A DNA stretch of 64,000 bases from Flavobacterium acetivorans (GCF_020911885.1 NZ_CP087132.1:1240001-1304000), one strand, 5' to 3'. Counted from the first letter of the stretch, positions 16,491 through 25,825 are shown. A program made the numbers and translations. Notes: generated by a model not told the origin, from the sequence alone.

Positions 16491-17369
16491 ATGAGTAAGG
16501 AAATTCGTTTAGCAAAAAAGAAAAGAAGAAATCAAAAAATTGCTTTTGGTATATTTAGCCTTATTAGTTATACAGTTGTGGCTATTTTATTTGTAATATT
16601 AGCTTTTATTGTAATCAAAGGAATAGGAGTTATCAGTTGGGAATTTATTAGCGCAATGCCAAGTAATGGAATGACCGAAGGAGGAATTTTCCCTGCCATA
16701 ATAGGAACGCTTTGTCTGGTTTTAGTGAGTATGGTGTTTGCCTTTCCGGTAGGTGTTTTGGCTGCAATTTACATGAATGAGTATGTCAAAGAAGGATGGC
16801 CTAAGAAAATAATCAAGCAAATGACTAACAACCTTGCCGGTGTACCTTCGATTGTCTTTGGATTGTTCGGGATGTCTTTGTTTGTTAATAAGATGGGATT
16901 TGGCGATTCGATCTTAGCCGGAGGTTTGACGCTTGGTTTATTAGTTTTGCCTATTGTGATTAGAACCACAGAGGAATCGCTAAAAGCGGTGGATGATACT
17001 TTCCGTCAGGCCAGTTTTGGATTAGGAGCCAGTAAATGGGAAACCACCAGTAAAATTGTGTTTCCAATTGCCTTTCCAAATATTATTACCGGATTGATAT
17101 TATCCATTGGAAGGGTTTCGGGAGAAACGGCACCAATTTTGTTTACCGTTGCTGCTTATTTTTTACCTAAATTGCCTACATCAATATTCGATCAAGCCAT
17201 GGCCTTGCCTTATCATTTGTATGTGATAGCGACAAGTGGAACTAATATAGAAGCTTCGAGAGCGATGGCTTATGGTACAGCGCTTATTTTAATTATTATT
17301 GTATTAATTTCTAATTTATTGGCGAACGCCCTTCGCAAGTATTACGGAAAAAAAGTAAAAATGAATTAA
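16491..17369 (+). CDS. pstA: phosphate ABC transporter permease PstA
   Basis: This 292-residue permease has about six transmembrane helices and the conserved loop [21 protein letters not shown], which docks on the ATPase. The segment [19 protein letters not shown] is characteristic of PstA/PstC. It pairs with PstC to form the phosphate channel. Gaps of one base to pstC and pstB indicate a tightly coupled operon. Confidence 0.92.
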   Translation: MSKEIRLAKKKRRNQKIAFGIFSLISYTVVAILFVILAFIVIKGIGVISWEFISAMPSNGMTEGGIFPAIIGTLCLVLVSMVFAFPVGVLAAIYMNEYVKEGWPKKIIKQMTNNLAGVPSIVFGLFGMSLFVNKMGFGDSILAGGLTLGLLVLPIVIRTTEESLKAVDDTFRQASFGLGASKWETTSKIVFPIAFPNIITGLILSIGRVSGETAPILFTVAAYFLPKLPTSIFDQAMALPYHLYVIATSGTNIEASRAMAYGTALILIIIVLISNLLANALRKYYGKKVKMN

Positions 17370-17370
17370 C

Positions 17371-18123
17371 ATGCATAAAATAGAATCCAAAAACGTAAAT
17401 TTTTACTACGGCGAAAATCAAGCATTACACGATATTTCGTTATCAATGAAAACCAATACGGTGACCGCATTAATAGGCCCTTCGGGTTGTGGAAAGTCTA
17501 CTTATCTTCGTTTATTGAATAGAATGAATGATCTGATTGACAATACCCAGATGTCGGGAAGTATTCTTATTGATGGGAACGATATTTATGCCAAAAACAC
17601 GAATGTAGACGATTTGCGTAAGAATGTCGGGATGGTTTTTCAAAAACCCAATCCTTTTCCTAAAACAATCTATGAGAATGTGGCTTATGGTCTAAGAGTA
17701 AACGGAATTACCGATAAAAAGCTAATTGAAGAACGAGTGATTACTTCAATAGAACAAGTAGCACTTTGGGATGAGGTCAAAGACAAACTTAAAAAATCGG
17801 CTTTTGAACTTTCCGGAGGACAACAACAAAGGTTGTGTATTGCGCGCGCCTTGGCCATTAAACCATCAGTATTGTTGATGGACGAACCTACTTCTGCTTT
17901 AGATCCCATTTCGACTTCAAAAATCGAAGAATTAATCTATGAGCTCAAGAATAAATACACCATCGTTATTGTAACGCACAACATGCAACAGGCAGGACGT
18001 ATCAGTGATACGACCGCTTTTTTCTACATGGGAGAGTTGATTGAGCACGATACAACAAAGACGATTTTTACAAAACCGGCGATAAAACAAACCGAAGATT
18101 ATATAACAGGAAGGTTTGGATAG
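17371..18123 (+). CDS. pstB: phosphate ABC transporter ATPase PstB
   Basis: This 250-residue ATPase carries Walker [10 protein letters not shown], the signature [15 protein letters not shown], Walker [13 protein letters not shown] and the switch histidine in [28 protein letters not shown] is typical of PstB. It hydrolyses ATP to drive PstCA and links transport state to PhoU/PhoR signalling. It is the last gene of the pstCAB unit. Confidence 0.95.
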   Translation: MHKIESKNVNFYYGENQALHDISLSMKTNTVTALIGPSGCGKSTYLRLLNRMNDLIDNTQMSGSILIDGNDIYAKNTNVDDLRKNVGMVFQKPNPFPKTIYENVAYGLRVNGITDKKLIEERVITSIEQVALWDEVKDKLKKSAFELSGGQQQRLCIARALAIKPSVLLMDEPTSALDPISTSKIEELIYELKNKYTIVIVTHNMQQAGRISDTTAFFYMGELIEHDTTKTIFTKPAIKQTEDYITGRFG

Positions 18124-18202
18124 TTTTAGTTATTGGGACTAAAATTAGGAGGTACTATTTGTCAAATGTGACTTATGAATAAGTTCGTTTTAATTAAAGT
18201 AG

Positions 18203-18210
18203 TAGTTTTG
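18203..18210 (+). promoter_or_regulatory. -7 box of phoU
   Basis: TAGTTTTG matches TAnnTTTG. No good Pho hexamers lie in phase upstream. The predicted leader of about 70 nt is almost wholly the heptamer tract at 18222-18284. Confidence 0.55.
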
Positions 18211-18221
18211 TTTTAAGTTTC

Positions 18222-18284
18222 AAAATCTAAAATCTAAAATCTAAAATCTAAAATCTAAAATCTAAAATCTAAAATCTAAAATCA
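18222..18284 (+). repeat. AAAATCT heptamer tract in the phoU leader
   Basis: Eight perfect tandem copies of AAAATCT (18222-18277) are followed by a ninth with one change (AAAATCA). The tract ends one base before the phoU ATG and covers the position where a ribosome-binding site would be. Copy-number change by slippage would alter the leader by 7 nt per unit without touching the reading frame. Confidence 0.95.
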
Positions 18285-18285
18285 A

Positions 18286-18954
18286 ATGGCATCATATTTA
18301 GAAACAGAACTAGGTAAACTTAGAAATATCATATTAAAAATTGCTAAGCTGGCTGAAGGCCAAGTGGCCGAGTCGGTAAAAGCATTGCTTTCCGAGCCCG
18401 TTGCTGTGGGGAAAGAAGTGAAGAAAACAGAAAATAAGATTGATAAATTAGATGTAAAAATCGATGATATTTGTCAAAGTGTTTTTGCTTTGCAACAACC
18501 GGTGGCTTCTGACTTGCGCTTTATCATGTCAGCAATGCAAATTAGTAATGAAATAGAAAGAATCGGGGATTTAGCAGTCAGTGTTATAAAGGCTTCTAAA
18601 AACATCAAAGAGAAACACGAATTGATCTCAAAATTCAATATTGCCGAAATTGCCAGAGAAGTGGAGACCATTACAATAAAAACAAATGAGTGTTTTCAAG
18701 ATAGGGATGAAACCACTATCGAAGAAATTTTTGTTTTGAATGATAGTATAAAATCCAAGAGCGCAACCGCTATAGAAGAAATCATTGGTGAAATGAAGAA
18801 CCATTCTAAAACTGTGGGCTCGGGAACCAATCTTATTATTGCACTGAAACACATGGAAAGAATTGCAGATCACAATTCGAATATTGCAGAATCGGTCTAT
18901 TTTATGATCAATGCCAAGACAATTAAACACGAAAGATTGTTTGATAAGAAGTAA
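18286..18954 (+). CDS. phoU: phosphate signalling protein PhoU
   Basis: This 222-residue protein is made of two three-helix PhoU repeats, with the metal-binding helix patterns EIERIGDLAVSVIK and KHMERIADHNSNIAESVYF. PhoU represses the Pho response when phosphate is plentiful by connecting PstB to the sensor kinase and by limiting transport. The start is the ATG at 18286, directly behind the heptamer tract. It has its own -7 box 162 bp after pstB, so it can be expressed apart from the transporter. Confidence 0.93.
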   Translation: MASYLETELGKLRNIILKIAKLAEGQVAESVKALLSEPVAVGKEVKKTENKIDKLDVKIDDICQSVFALQQPVASDLRFIMSAMQISNEIERIGDLAVSVIKASKNIKEKHELISKFNIAEIAREVETITIKTNECFQDRDETTIEEIFVLNDSIKSKSATAIEEIIGEMKNHSKTVGSGTNLIIALKHMERIADHNSNIAESVYFMINAKTIKHERLFDKK

Positions 18955-18990
18955 TTTTGGGGTTGAATTTTAACTGTAAATGTAAGGGAT

Positions 18991-19024
18991 AGACCTGTCA
19001 GGTTTTCGAAGCCTGACAGGTCTT
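18991..19024. repeat. palindromic intergenic repeat
   Basis: AGACCTGTCAGG and CCTGACAGGTCT are perfect 12-bp arms around a nine-base loop. There is no long T run, so it looks more like a dispersed palindrome than a simple terminator, though it could end phoU transcription. Confidence 0.7.
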
Positions 19025-19124
19025 GAAGTTCATACTTCAGCTTCTTAATCTTCCTCTGCGAGCATCTTGCTCCTACAACAACCTATGTCGGCCATAACTC
19101 AAAACAGATAACCGATAACCCATA

Positions 19125-20192
19125 TTATTGTTCAAATATTTCGAAAAGTTGCTTCCAATCTACGGGACTGTTGAATTTTTTTAATCCCGAATAAGCACTC
19201 ACTTCCGATAATTTTTCAATACTGAAATCACCCTGACTTGACCAAGGGGCAATGCCATCTTTTTCTAGTTTTTTAGCTAAGTATTCTTGCTCGTATTGGC
19301 CTGGAGTTGGAATAAAAAAAGCCTTTTTTTCTAGTTTGGCCAAATCCATAATGGTGGTATAACCGGAACGGCTTAATACCAAGTCACTTTCATTAAACGC
19401 TTGTTCCAACTGTTTTGTGTTCATGAAATTGTAAAAAGTGATGTTTTCCTTTTCTTCTTTTTTCTGTTCTTTTTCTATGATACCTTTTATGAAAATCACC
19501 TTTCCGGTATAGTTTTGAACTTCCGTTTTTAATTTCTCTTCCAGATAAGTTCGTTGCGGTTCCGGCCCTGAGAGAATAACCATGAGATCGTATTTTTTTT
19601 CGACTTCTTTTTTCTGAATCCGACTTAAAGGTCCAATGTAGTTCAGTTTCAAATCAGTCGTTTGAAGGTGGCCCAGTTCCCCGCTTAGATTTGGTGTTCC
19701 CGCTACATCCGGAATCCAACAAATGCGGTGTTTTTTTATGATGTTCTGGTGGATTTTACTGCTAAGCCAGCTGGTATTTCCTGTCATCACGTTGAGTTGG
19801 TGGGTGATAAATACCGATGGCGTTTTCTGGTCAAAAACGCCCAAGCGGTTGTCAGATAGGATGCCATCAATTTCGTATTTCGCAATCCATTCTTTGGTGG
19901 TTCTTTTTTCTTTCCAAATGGCACGAATCATTTTTGGGAGACTTTTTATTAGTTTCCACTTGAAATTTTTGCCGTTTTTGGCATACTCGATCTGATAAGA
20001 AGGCAGTTCGAGTGTTTTTATATAGGGAAATTCTTTTCGTAAAAGTGCGAGGGCAACACCATCCGACGCAATTATGGGGATGTAATTATTGTCTTGTAAG
20101 GCTTTGATAATGGGGATGCATCGGGTAGCATGTCCTAAACCCCAATTCAACGGGGCAACCAAAATAGTTTTGTAGCTGGGGTCTTTTTCCAT
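19125..20192 (-). CDS. MurG-like (GT28-type) glycosyltransferase
   Basis: This 355-residue GT-B fold enzyme has an N-terminal acceptor domain with the glycine motif LNWGLGHATRCIPIIKAL and a C-terminal nucleotide-sugar domain with LVLSRSGYTTIMDLAKLEKK and PTPGQYEQEYLAKKLEK. These correspond to the UDP-sugar binding region of the MurG/GT28 family. It is shorter and more divergent than MurG, so the acceptor is unknown (perhaps a lipid or surface glycan). The gene stands alone, convergent with phoU. Confidence 0.75.
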   Translation of the reverse strand: MEKDPSYKTILVAPLNWGLGHATRCIPIIKALQDNNYIPIIASDGVALALLRKEFPYIKTLELPSYQIEYAKNGKNFKWKLIKSLPKMIRAIWKEKRTTKEWIAKYEIDGILSDNRLGVFDQKTPSVFITHQLNVMTGNTSWLSSKIHQNIIKKHRICWIPDVAGTPNLSGELGHLQTTDLKLNYIGPLSRIQKKEVEKKYDLMVILSGPEPQRTYLEEKLKTEVQNYTGKVIFIKGIIEKEQKKEEKENITFYNFMNTKQLEQAFNESDLVLSRSGYTTIMDLAKLEKKAFFIPTPGQYEQEYLAKKLEKDGIAPWSSQGDFSIEKLSEVSAYSGLKKFNSPVDWKQLFEIFEQ

Positions 20193-20320
20193 TTGTATAC
20201 TCTAAGTTTTAATCAAAACGAAAGATACATAAAGTGTTGGTTTTTTTGTGTTGGTAAAGCGTTACCAAATTCTTAAGTTGTTGTTTGGAATAGTTTTATT
20301 TCTAGGCTTTTCCGCTAAGT

Positions 20321-20593
20321 TTGGAAAATTTACATCCAAAAATTGTCAATTATATTTTAGAAAACGGTGAAATAAAACGGGAAATAAAATACGAATTACT
20401 TCGCCTAAAAACATTAGACAATCAAGAACTCAATGAAGCAGAAAAATTATTTTTTAATAACGAAAGACGATTATTGGTCGATAAACGTAAAGAAATTATA
20501 AAAAAGCAAATTGGCAGAACAAATATCAATGGAAAGATATTAAATCAAATAAGTCATAAAATTCAGATTATTATAGAGAATTACTCAATTTAA
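20321..20593 (+). CDS. hypothetical protein, charged and helical
   Basis: I do not recognise this 90-residue ORF. It is lysine- and glutamate-rich with a helical pattern (NGEIKREIKYELLRLKT, AEKLFFNNERRLL). The start would be a TTG, and no promoter or ribosome site is clear. It could be a small gene or the decayed end of a larger one. It lies between the glycosyltransferase and hipBA with the same strand as hipBA. Confidence 0.35.
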   Translation: MENLHPKIVNYILENGEIKREIKYELLRLKTLDNQELNEAEKLFFNNERRLLVDKRKEIIKKQIGRTNINGKILNQISHKIQIIIENYSI

Positions 20594-20684
20594 CCAATCA
20601 ATTCGTTGACATAACAATATTAGATTACTTCATTCCAATAGTTTTAACATACGAAAAATCACAACAACAATCGATAAATGTTTG

Positions 20685-20721
20685 TTATTATGAACAAATA
20701 AGCTAACTTTGTTCATAATAA
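20685..20721 (+). promoter_or_regulatory. hipBA promoter with inverted-repeat operator
   Basis: TTATTATGAACAAA (20685-20698) and TTTGTTCATAATAA (20708-20721) are perfect 14-bp inverted repeats. The -7 box TAACTTTG (20704-20711) lies between and into the second arm, so a bound repressor would block RNA polymerase. GTTCAT...ATGAAC just downstream adds a third half-site. Confidence 0.75.
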
Positions 20722-20734
20722 TGAACATTACATC

Positions 20735-21025
20735 ATGAGTAGTAGAAAGCAATCCATATTCCCAAAGCACCTGAAAATCTTGGAACATATGGGTGAAAAT
20801 ATAAAATTGGCTAGAAAAAGAAGGAAGCTCACAGCTACACAAGTAGCAGAAAGAGCAGATATTGTTCGTACTACTCTATACCAAATAGAGAAAGGAAATC
20901 CGAGTGTAGCTATTGGTGCTTATTTCAATGTGCTCCGCGTTTTAGGATTACAAGACGACTTCCTAAAACTAGCTGCAGACGATGAACTAGGAAGAAAACT
21001 CCAAGATCTCGAACTTCTTAAATAA
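20735..21025 (+). CDS. hipB: HipB-like XRE antitoxin
   Basis: This 96-residue DNA-binding protein has a helix-turn-helix of the XRE/Cro type (GENIKLARKRRKLTATQVAE, VRTTLYQIEKGNPSVAIG). In HipBA modules it neutralises the HipA kinase and represses the operon by binding palindromic operators, which are visible directly upstream. The hipA gene follows 57 bp later. Confidence 0.85.
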   Translation: MSSRKQSIFPKHLKILEHMGENIKLARKRRKLTATQVAERADIVRTTLYQIEKGNPSVAIGAYFNVLRVLGLQDDFLKLAADDELGRKLQDLELLK

Positions 21026-21052
21026 AGTCATTGCGAGGTACGAAGCAATCTC
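21026..21052 (+). repeat. dispersed repeat between hipB and hipA
   Basis: GTCATTGCGAGGTACGA within this short gap occurs again at about 37028-37045 in this window. It looks like a small dispersed intergenic repeat lying inside the hipBA transcript. Confidence 0.5.
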
Positions 21053-21082
21053 GTCCAAAAATCTAACCTTCTTAAAATCTAT

Positions 21083-22330
21083 ATGTCCACAAAAACCAAC
21101 ATATATGTTTACGCCCACTGGAAGGGCATACAAGAACCAAAAATTATTGGTATTCTATCAGCACAACAAGCCAAAGGCAAAAAAGCATTTAGCTTTGAAT
21201 ACGATAAAAACTGGCTCAAAACAGAACAGAAGTTTCTTTTAGACCCAGACATCCAACTCTATGGTGGCTCACAATACCCAAACCAAAAGGAAAACTTCGG
21301 AATTTTTCTAGACAGCATGCCCGACACCTGGGGACGCACATTAATGAAACGCAGAGAAGCACAATTAGCAAGAGAAAATAATGAAAAACCGAAGACGCTT
21401 TACGATATTGATTTTCTTTTAGGTGTGTATGACGAAAGTCGTATGGGAGCCTTACGTTTTAAAACAGACCCAGATGGAGATTTCTTAGACAATAATAAAA
21501 CCTCTTCTACTCCACCTTGGTCCTCTATTAGAGAATTACAAAACGCAGCTTCAATTTTCGAGAATGACAACGAAAACGATGAAGTCAATAAATGGTTAAC
21601 AGTATTGATGGCTCCGGGTTCTTCTTTGGGTGGAGCAAGACCAAAAGCCAATATCCTAGACAATGATAAAAGTCTTTGGATTGCTAAATTCCCATCCAAA
21701 ACAGATGCTATCGATAAAGCAGCTTGGGAATTCCTAGCCTGTCAATTAGCGATTAATGCAGGAATTGACATGGCACCATGCCGTATACAAAAAATCATGG
21801 GCAACCACCATACTTTCTTCACCAAACGCTTTGATAGAGAAAACGGAGAAAGAATTCACTTTGCTTCTGCAATGACCATGACAGCGAACAATGAGGATAC
21901 TATCCGGGACAATCCGGCCAGTTATTTAGACATTGCCGAGTTCATTAGTAATCATGGTGCTAATGTAGAAGCCAATCTACACCAACTATGGCGAAGAATT
22001 ATCTTCAATATTGCTATTTCCAATACTGATGACCATCTACGCAACCACGGATTTATATTAACAACAGAAGGTTGGATTTTATCTCCTGCTTATGACCTTA
22101 ATCCTTCCATTGATAAAGACGGCTTAGCCTTGAACATTGATATGGACAATAATGCACTCGATTTGGATTTGGCAAAAAGCGTTGGCAAATATTTCCGTTT
22201 AAACAAACAACAAATGGAAGTTATTATGCAAGAAGTTATTCAAGTAACAAGCAACTGGAAATCTATAGCTAAAGAAATAGGAATTTCAAGAAATGAGCAG
22301 GAATTAATGATAAAAGCATTCCATTTTTAG
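21083..22330 (+). CDS. hipA: HipA-like serine/threonine kinase toxin
   Basis: This 415-residue protein has the HipA N-terminal domain (YGGSQYPNQKENFGIFLDSM, PDTWGRTLMKRRE), the ATP loop SSLGGARPKANI and the catalytic motif SNTDDHLRNHGF at about residues 312-323, followed by YDLNP. HipA kinases phosphorylate a translation target (glutamyl-tRNA synthetase in E. coli), causing growth arrest. All recognisable catalytic residues are present, so it is probably active. It forms a toxin-antitoxin pair with the preceding HipB. Confidence 0.88.
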   Translation: MSTKTNIYVYAHWKGIQEPKIIGILSAQQAKGKKAFSFEYDKNWLKTEQKFLLDPDIQLYGGSQYPNQKENFGIFLDSMPDTWGRTLMKRREAQLARENNEKPKTLYDIDFLLGVYDESRMGALRFKTDPDGDFLDNNKTSSTPPWSSIRELQNAASIFENDNENDEVNKWLTVLMAPGSSLGGARPKANILDNDKSLWIAKFPSKTDAIDKAAWEFLACQLAINAGIDMAPCRIQKIMGNHHTFFTKRFDRENGERIHFASAMTMTANNEDTIRDNPASYLDIAEFISNHGANVEANLHQLWRRIIFNIAISNTDDHLRNHGFILTTEGWILSPAYDLNPSIDKDGLALNIDMDNNALDLDLAKSVGKYFRLNKQQMEVIMQEVIQVTSNWKSIAKEIGISRNEQELMIKAFHF

Positions 22331-22350
22331 TAATCTAGCTGGAAAAACCA

Positions 22351-22396
22351 GTCAAATTGACCACCCAATTCCAATTCAAAATGACCACCTCCATTT
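22351..22396. mobile_element. possible IS terminus remnant
   Basis: TTGACCACC and ATGACCACC occur 28 bp apart just after hipA, resembling repeated terminal sites of IS21-type elements. No transposase remains next to it, so this is tentative. Confidence 0.25.
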
Positions 22397-22432
22397 TTCA
22401 TTAAAAACTACTTTTTTTTATCTGTTAATTAC

Positions 22433-22673
22433 AGTATTAATGATGATTTATTTGTTGAGCTGCGTCGTAAAGGAAATTGTTGGAATAATGCTGTAGCGGT
22501 AAGCTTCTTCAAATCTTTGACCCGAGCACAGTCAACAGACGAAGCAATACATTGAAACTGGGTATAACAGAAAAAAAAGACATTGATTTGGCTTTTCTAC
22601 GCTCGGGTCTACTTTGAATTATGCAACTATTGAAGAATTTAACAATCAAATTAATTACAAAAATGTAGCTTAA
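22433..22673 (+). pseudogene. IS3-family transposase C-terminal remnant
   Basis: In frame from 22433 the DNA reads SINDDLFVELRRKGNCWNNA, then VAVSFFKSL, the conserved RKGNCxDNAxxESFF region of IS3 integrases. After stops and a frame change it ends in EEFNNQINYKNVA and a stop, the usual end of such proteins. The middle is lost and the 5' part absent. It is a dead fragment. Confidence 0.75.
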
Positions 22674-22702
22674 CTTATACTGCAGGTTTTATGTGCATAT
22701 CC

Positions 22703-22831
22703 AGTCTTCCGATTGTAAATTCGGTAGCACACTCAAAAAAGTACCACTGGCAGTCCCTATGAGCGGACTGTTACTCGTTTGCATCAGGATCATAATTAGG
22801 CTCGCCAGTCAGCTGACTTACAGCCGATAAT
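22703..22831 (-). repeat. 129-bp exact duplicate of 49279-49407
   Basis: Every base from 22703 to 22831 matches 49279-49407. There the sequence contains the overlapping ends of two small membrane-protein genes. Here only this piece remains, directly after the stop of the regulator gene at 22832. It marks a second, mostly deleted copy of that cassette. Confidence 0.95.
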
Positions 22832-23143
22832 TCATACCTCCACACCCTCATCTTCCGCAAAGTTAAATAACAATACTATACTGCCTTTGAATGGATTGAA
22901 AGTCGGTTCATATTTGATATAGCCTTTATCATTAAGCTCCCGCATGCATTTATGGTAGGTAGTCTTAGAGCTTATTTTACTAATGATCATGATCTCATCT
23001 CGGGTAATGCTAATCGGATTTTGAAAGCGATTGATATTCCAATATTGAAATAAAGTAAAGTACAAACTGATGTGGGTGGGATGAATAGCTTGGTCTTCAA
23101 TCAGGCGATCAAATAAGCGGGTGAGGTGTTTTATAGGTTTCAT
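22832..23143 (-). CDS. winged-helix-like small regulator
   Basis: This 103-residue protein belongs to a family I have seen widely in Flavobacteriia. ITRDEIMIISKISSKTTYHK followed by CMRELNDKGYIKYEP forms a winged helix-turn-helix. The C-terminus (EDEGVEV) is acidic. No ligand domain is present. It precedes the duplicated piece of the small-protein cassette found intact near 49.2-50.8 kb, so it may originally have belonged to that cassette. The following 260 bp (23144-23404) to the next gene show no coding content. Confidence 0.65.
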   Translation of the reverse strand: MKPIKHLTRLFDRLIEDQAIHPTHISLYFTLFQYWNINRFQNPISITRDEIMIISKISSKTTYHKCMRELNDKGYIKYEPTFNPFKGSIVLLFNFAEDEGVEV

Positions 23144-23404
23144 GTTTTTTAGATTTGAGATGCAGAAGGGTCTTAATAATCCATAATTTTGGTATATAAT
23201 TCCGAATAGTAATGATATAGAATCCCGATTATATTCGGGATTCTATATTAAATACAGAATTATTATAAAAAACATCTTTATCACAAATTGCAAGTATTGG
23301 TACTAATTAATTTGTGAAAATTAGTGCAATTTGTAGTTTAAATTTAACCGGATGCACTCTCAATCAGTCAAACTAAATCTTTTTCTTCGTCAGTCTATAG
23401 AGGT

Positions 23405-25825
23405 TTAGCTTAAAGCTTCGTTTTGTAGCATTCCCATCAATTCCATCGAAAAATTATCTCTTGTTTGAATGTAGGCTACTTTTGGAATTATTGTCGCTCC
23501 CAGTTTTCTCTTTTCGAAAGTTGCAGAAAAGCCAAAATCAATTTTGCTCCGATTTATTTCCCGAGCCCGCTTGATGGTTTGAAATAGAAGTTGGCGGTAG
23601 AGGTGGAATTCTTTAGCAGAATCATAATCCATTCCGATTAGTGCCGGAGCATAAGTTTGCTCTGTGTTTTTATAACAAAACATGATTCCGACCAATGGGT
23701 TTGAAACTCCTTTTTTTAAATATAATAGAATGAATTCCCATTGGGAATGTTCATCCATTTTTTGGAATACTTCTATGGGGTAGGTGAATGTATTTATGGC
23801 ATGGTTGTTATTTTTAACATTTTGATACAGTTTATACGCTTGTTCTAATTCTTCATTAGTTAATTGATTTTTTATTACAATATCAAAAGCCTGTTCAAAA
23901 GGCAGTATCTCTTTCAAGAAATGTTTTCTAGAACGGGGAGAAAGTGAAGCAGAAAATTCTTCGATGGTATTCCAGCTTATATTTTGCACGATGCAGCTTT
24001 CGGGCATGTTTATTTTTAGGAAGCCTTGATTGTGAAAAATGTCATTTATTTGTTTGTCTTCATCAAAATCTCTTAATACTAACATGTCGGCATTTAATTG
24101 ATGGTATAAAGCTTCAGCTTGCTCTAGTAAGAGTTGTAAAGCCTCATCTGCCAAGGGATGGGTTTTGTTGATGTAGCAATGGTTCCCTTCGGTGAACAGT
24201 GAGCCCATTCCCAGTACTTTTGAAGTCAGGTATAATGGATTTAGTTTTCTTTTTTCTTCCAATTGCAGTGAAATGGATTCCGGTGCGAGCATATCGTCTT
24301 TCCATAAACCAATGGTAAAAAAAGTAGCCAATAGCGGCATTCCGTTTTGGTCTTTGATTATGTAATAATGGAAATCCCATTGATTTTCCAGACATGCTTG
24401 ATTTGTAAAGGTGTTTTCAAGGAAACAGAGCCCATCCCAGTCGAAAACGCTTTGGCTGCCCAAGAGTTCGTTCCAGAGCGGTTTGTTTATTTTTTGTATC
24501 GTTGTTTCGTATTGGAGTATTAAGGCTGTTCCGCTTTCTATTGTCTTAGCTGGCGGGTTGGTTTCTGCTATTCCAAAGGCTCGCTTTATCTTAGATTGGC
24601 TGTTGGCCGTTTCCAGCAGGACTTTGGGGAAATGGTATTCCATTGCTTCTACCAATGCTTTTATTTCCTCTTTTTGATTGTGACGGGAGAGGGTGATGCG
24701 GATACCGGTATTTTTTATCGGTACGGCGGGATAGATGGCGGCATTGAGATAAAAGCCTTCGTTAAAGAGGCATTGGACCAATTTATAAGTCGTTAGCGGC
24801 ATAGCGGTTCCCAGGAAAAACACCGGAGAGTTGTTTGGGGCTATCATTGGCAGGGCTGTTTTTGCCAATAGGGATTTGAAGTATTCGATTTTATCGGCCA
24901 GATCGGATTGCAAGGCTGTGATTTCGGGAGAAAGGTGAATTTGTGCCGATGCAATTGCGGCAGCTACGGAAGCGGGTTCGAGTTGGGCTGAGAAAGTGAG
25001 GGGGCCGCCAAAGTTTTTAATTTTTTCGCGCAGGCGGTTATCGGTACACAGTACTGTTGCTCCGCTGGCACCAAAGGTCTTGCTCAAGGTACCGAAGAGT
25101 AAGACATTGTCCGGTAATTCCTTTAAAATGTCCAAGACATATCCAGTTCCGTTTTTTCCTTTCCAGCTCATGCCGTGCACATCATCAAAATAAAGATGCA
25201 GCTGGGGGTATTTGTCAGCGAGTTGCATCAGTTCCTTTATGGGTGCATAATCGCCAAACATGGAATATACGCCGTCTGCCATATACCATATTTTATTGCA
25301 TCGGGTTGTGAGGTATTTGATTTTGTCTTCCAGCATATCCAGATTGGAGTGGCGGATCATTTCGACCGGAATGCCTCTTGTCTTGAGAATTTGGCAGGCA
25401 TTCTGAACGCCCCAATGCACCTGATGATCGAGAATTACCCCATCTTCATCCCTTATCACTGTTGGGATAACGGCCATGTGACCGAGGGTACTGTTTTTGG
25501 TTATAATAGGAGGGATTGCATACATTTCTTCGATTTTGGCTTCCAATTGGCTGTATAGCGGATGGGATATGTATGATTTTGAAAGTGGAAATTGGGTGCC
25601 ATATTGTTGAATGGCTGCGATTGCCGCTTGTTTTAAACGGCTGTCCTGTTCGAGTCCGAGGTAGCCTGTTGTACCAAAATGGAACATTTTTTGGCCGTTT
25701 ATTTGCAGGGTACGTCCGTTTAGGTTTTTGTCTTCGGCATAGAGATGGAGTACGCCTTCTTTTTTTGCTGCTGAGAATACTTCCTCTACGGTATCAATGA
25801 AATTGTTGTGTTTAATTTTTGCCAT
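23405..25825 (-). CDS. alpha-oxoamine synthase-like PLP enzyme fused to a GNAT-like domain
   Basis: This 806-residue two-domain protein starts with a fold-type I PLP enzyme of the alpha-oxoamine synthase group (about 1-405), with FGTTGYLGLEQDSRLKQAAI, the aspartate motif YFDDVHGMSW and the PLP lysine in LFGTLSKTFGASG. Enzymes of this group condense an acyl thioester with an amino acid (KBL, BioF, serine palmitoyltransferase, cysteate acyltransferase). The C-terminal part (about 425-806) resembles GNAT/FemAB-like acyltransferases (SPRSRKHFLKEILPFEQAFD, KIDFGFSATFEKRKLGA). It may build and further acylate an amino-lipid; the substrates are not readable. Confidence 0.75.
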   Translation of the reverse strand: MAKIKHNNFIDTVEEVFSAAKKEGVLHLYAEDKNLNGRTLQINGQKMFHFGTTGYLGLEQDSRLKQAAIAAIQQYGTQFPLSKSYISHPLYSQLEAKIEEMYAIPPIITKNSTLGHMAVIPTVIRDEDGVILDHQVHWGVQNACQILKTRGIPVEMIRHSNLDMLEDKIKYLTTRCNKIWYMADGVYSMFGDYAPIKELMQLADKYPQLHLYFDDVHGMSWKGKNGTGYVLDILKELPDNVLLFGTLSKTFGASGATVLCTDNRLREKIKNFGGPLTFSAQLEPASVAAAIASAQIHLSPEITALQSDLADKIEYFKSLLAKTALPMIAPNNSPVFFLGTAMPLTTYKLVQCLFNEGFYLNAAIYPAVPIKNTGIRITLSRHNQKEEIKALVEAMEYHFPKVLLETANSQSKIKRAFGIAETNPPAKTIESGTALILQYETTIQKINKPLWNELLGSQSVFDWDGLCFLENTFTNQACLENQWDFHYYIIKDQNGMPLLATFFTIGLWKDDMLAPESISLQLEEKRKLNPLYLTSKVLGMGSLFTEGNHCYINKTHPLADEALQLLLEQAEALYHQLNADMLVLRDFDEDKQINDIFHNQGFLKINMPESCIVQNISWNTIEEFSASLSPRSRKHFLKEILPFEQAFDIVIKNQLTNEELEQAYKLYQNVKNNNHAINTFTYPIEVFQKMDEHSQWEFILLYLKKGVSNPLVGIMFCYKNTEQTYAPALIGMDYDSAKEFHLYRQLLFQTIKRAREINRSKIDFGFSATFEKRKLGATIIPKVAYIQTRDNFSMELMGMLQNEALS

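Noticed and set aside
23944..25800. Several plus-strand ORFs of 65-127 codons
   Set aside because: All lie antisense to the 806-residue oxoamine synthase-GNAT gene, which has clear motifs in its frame.
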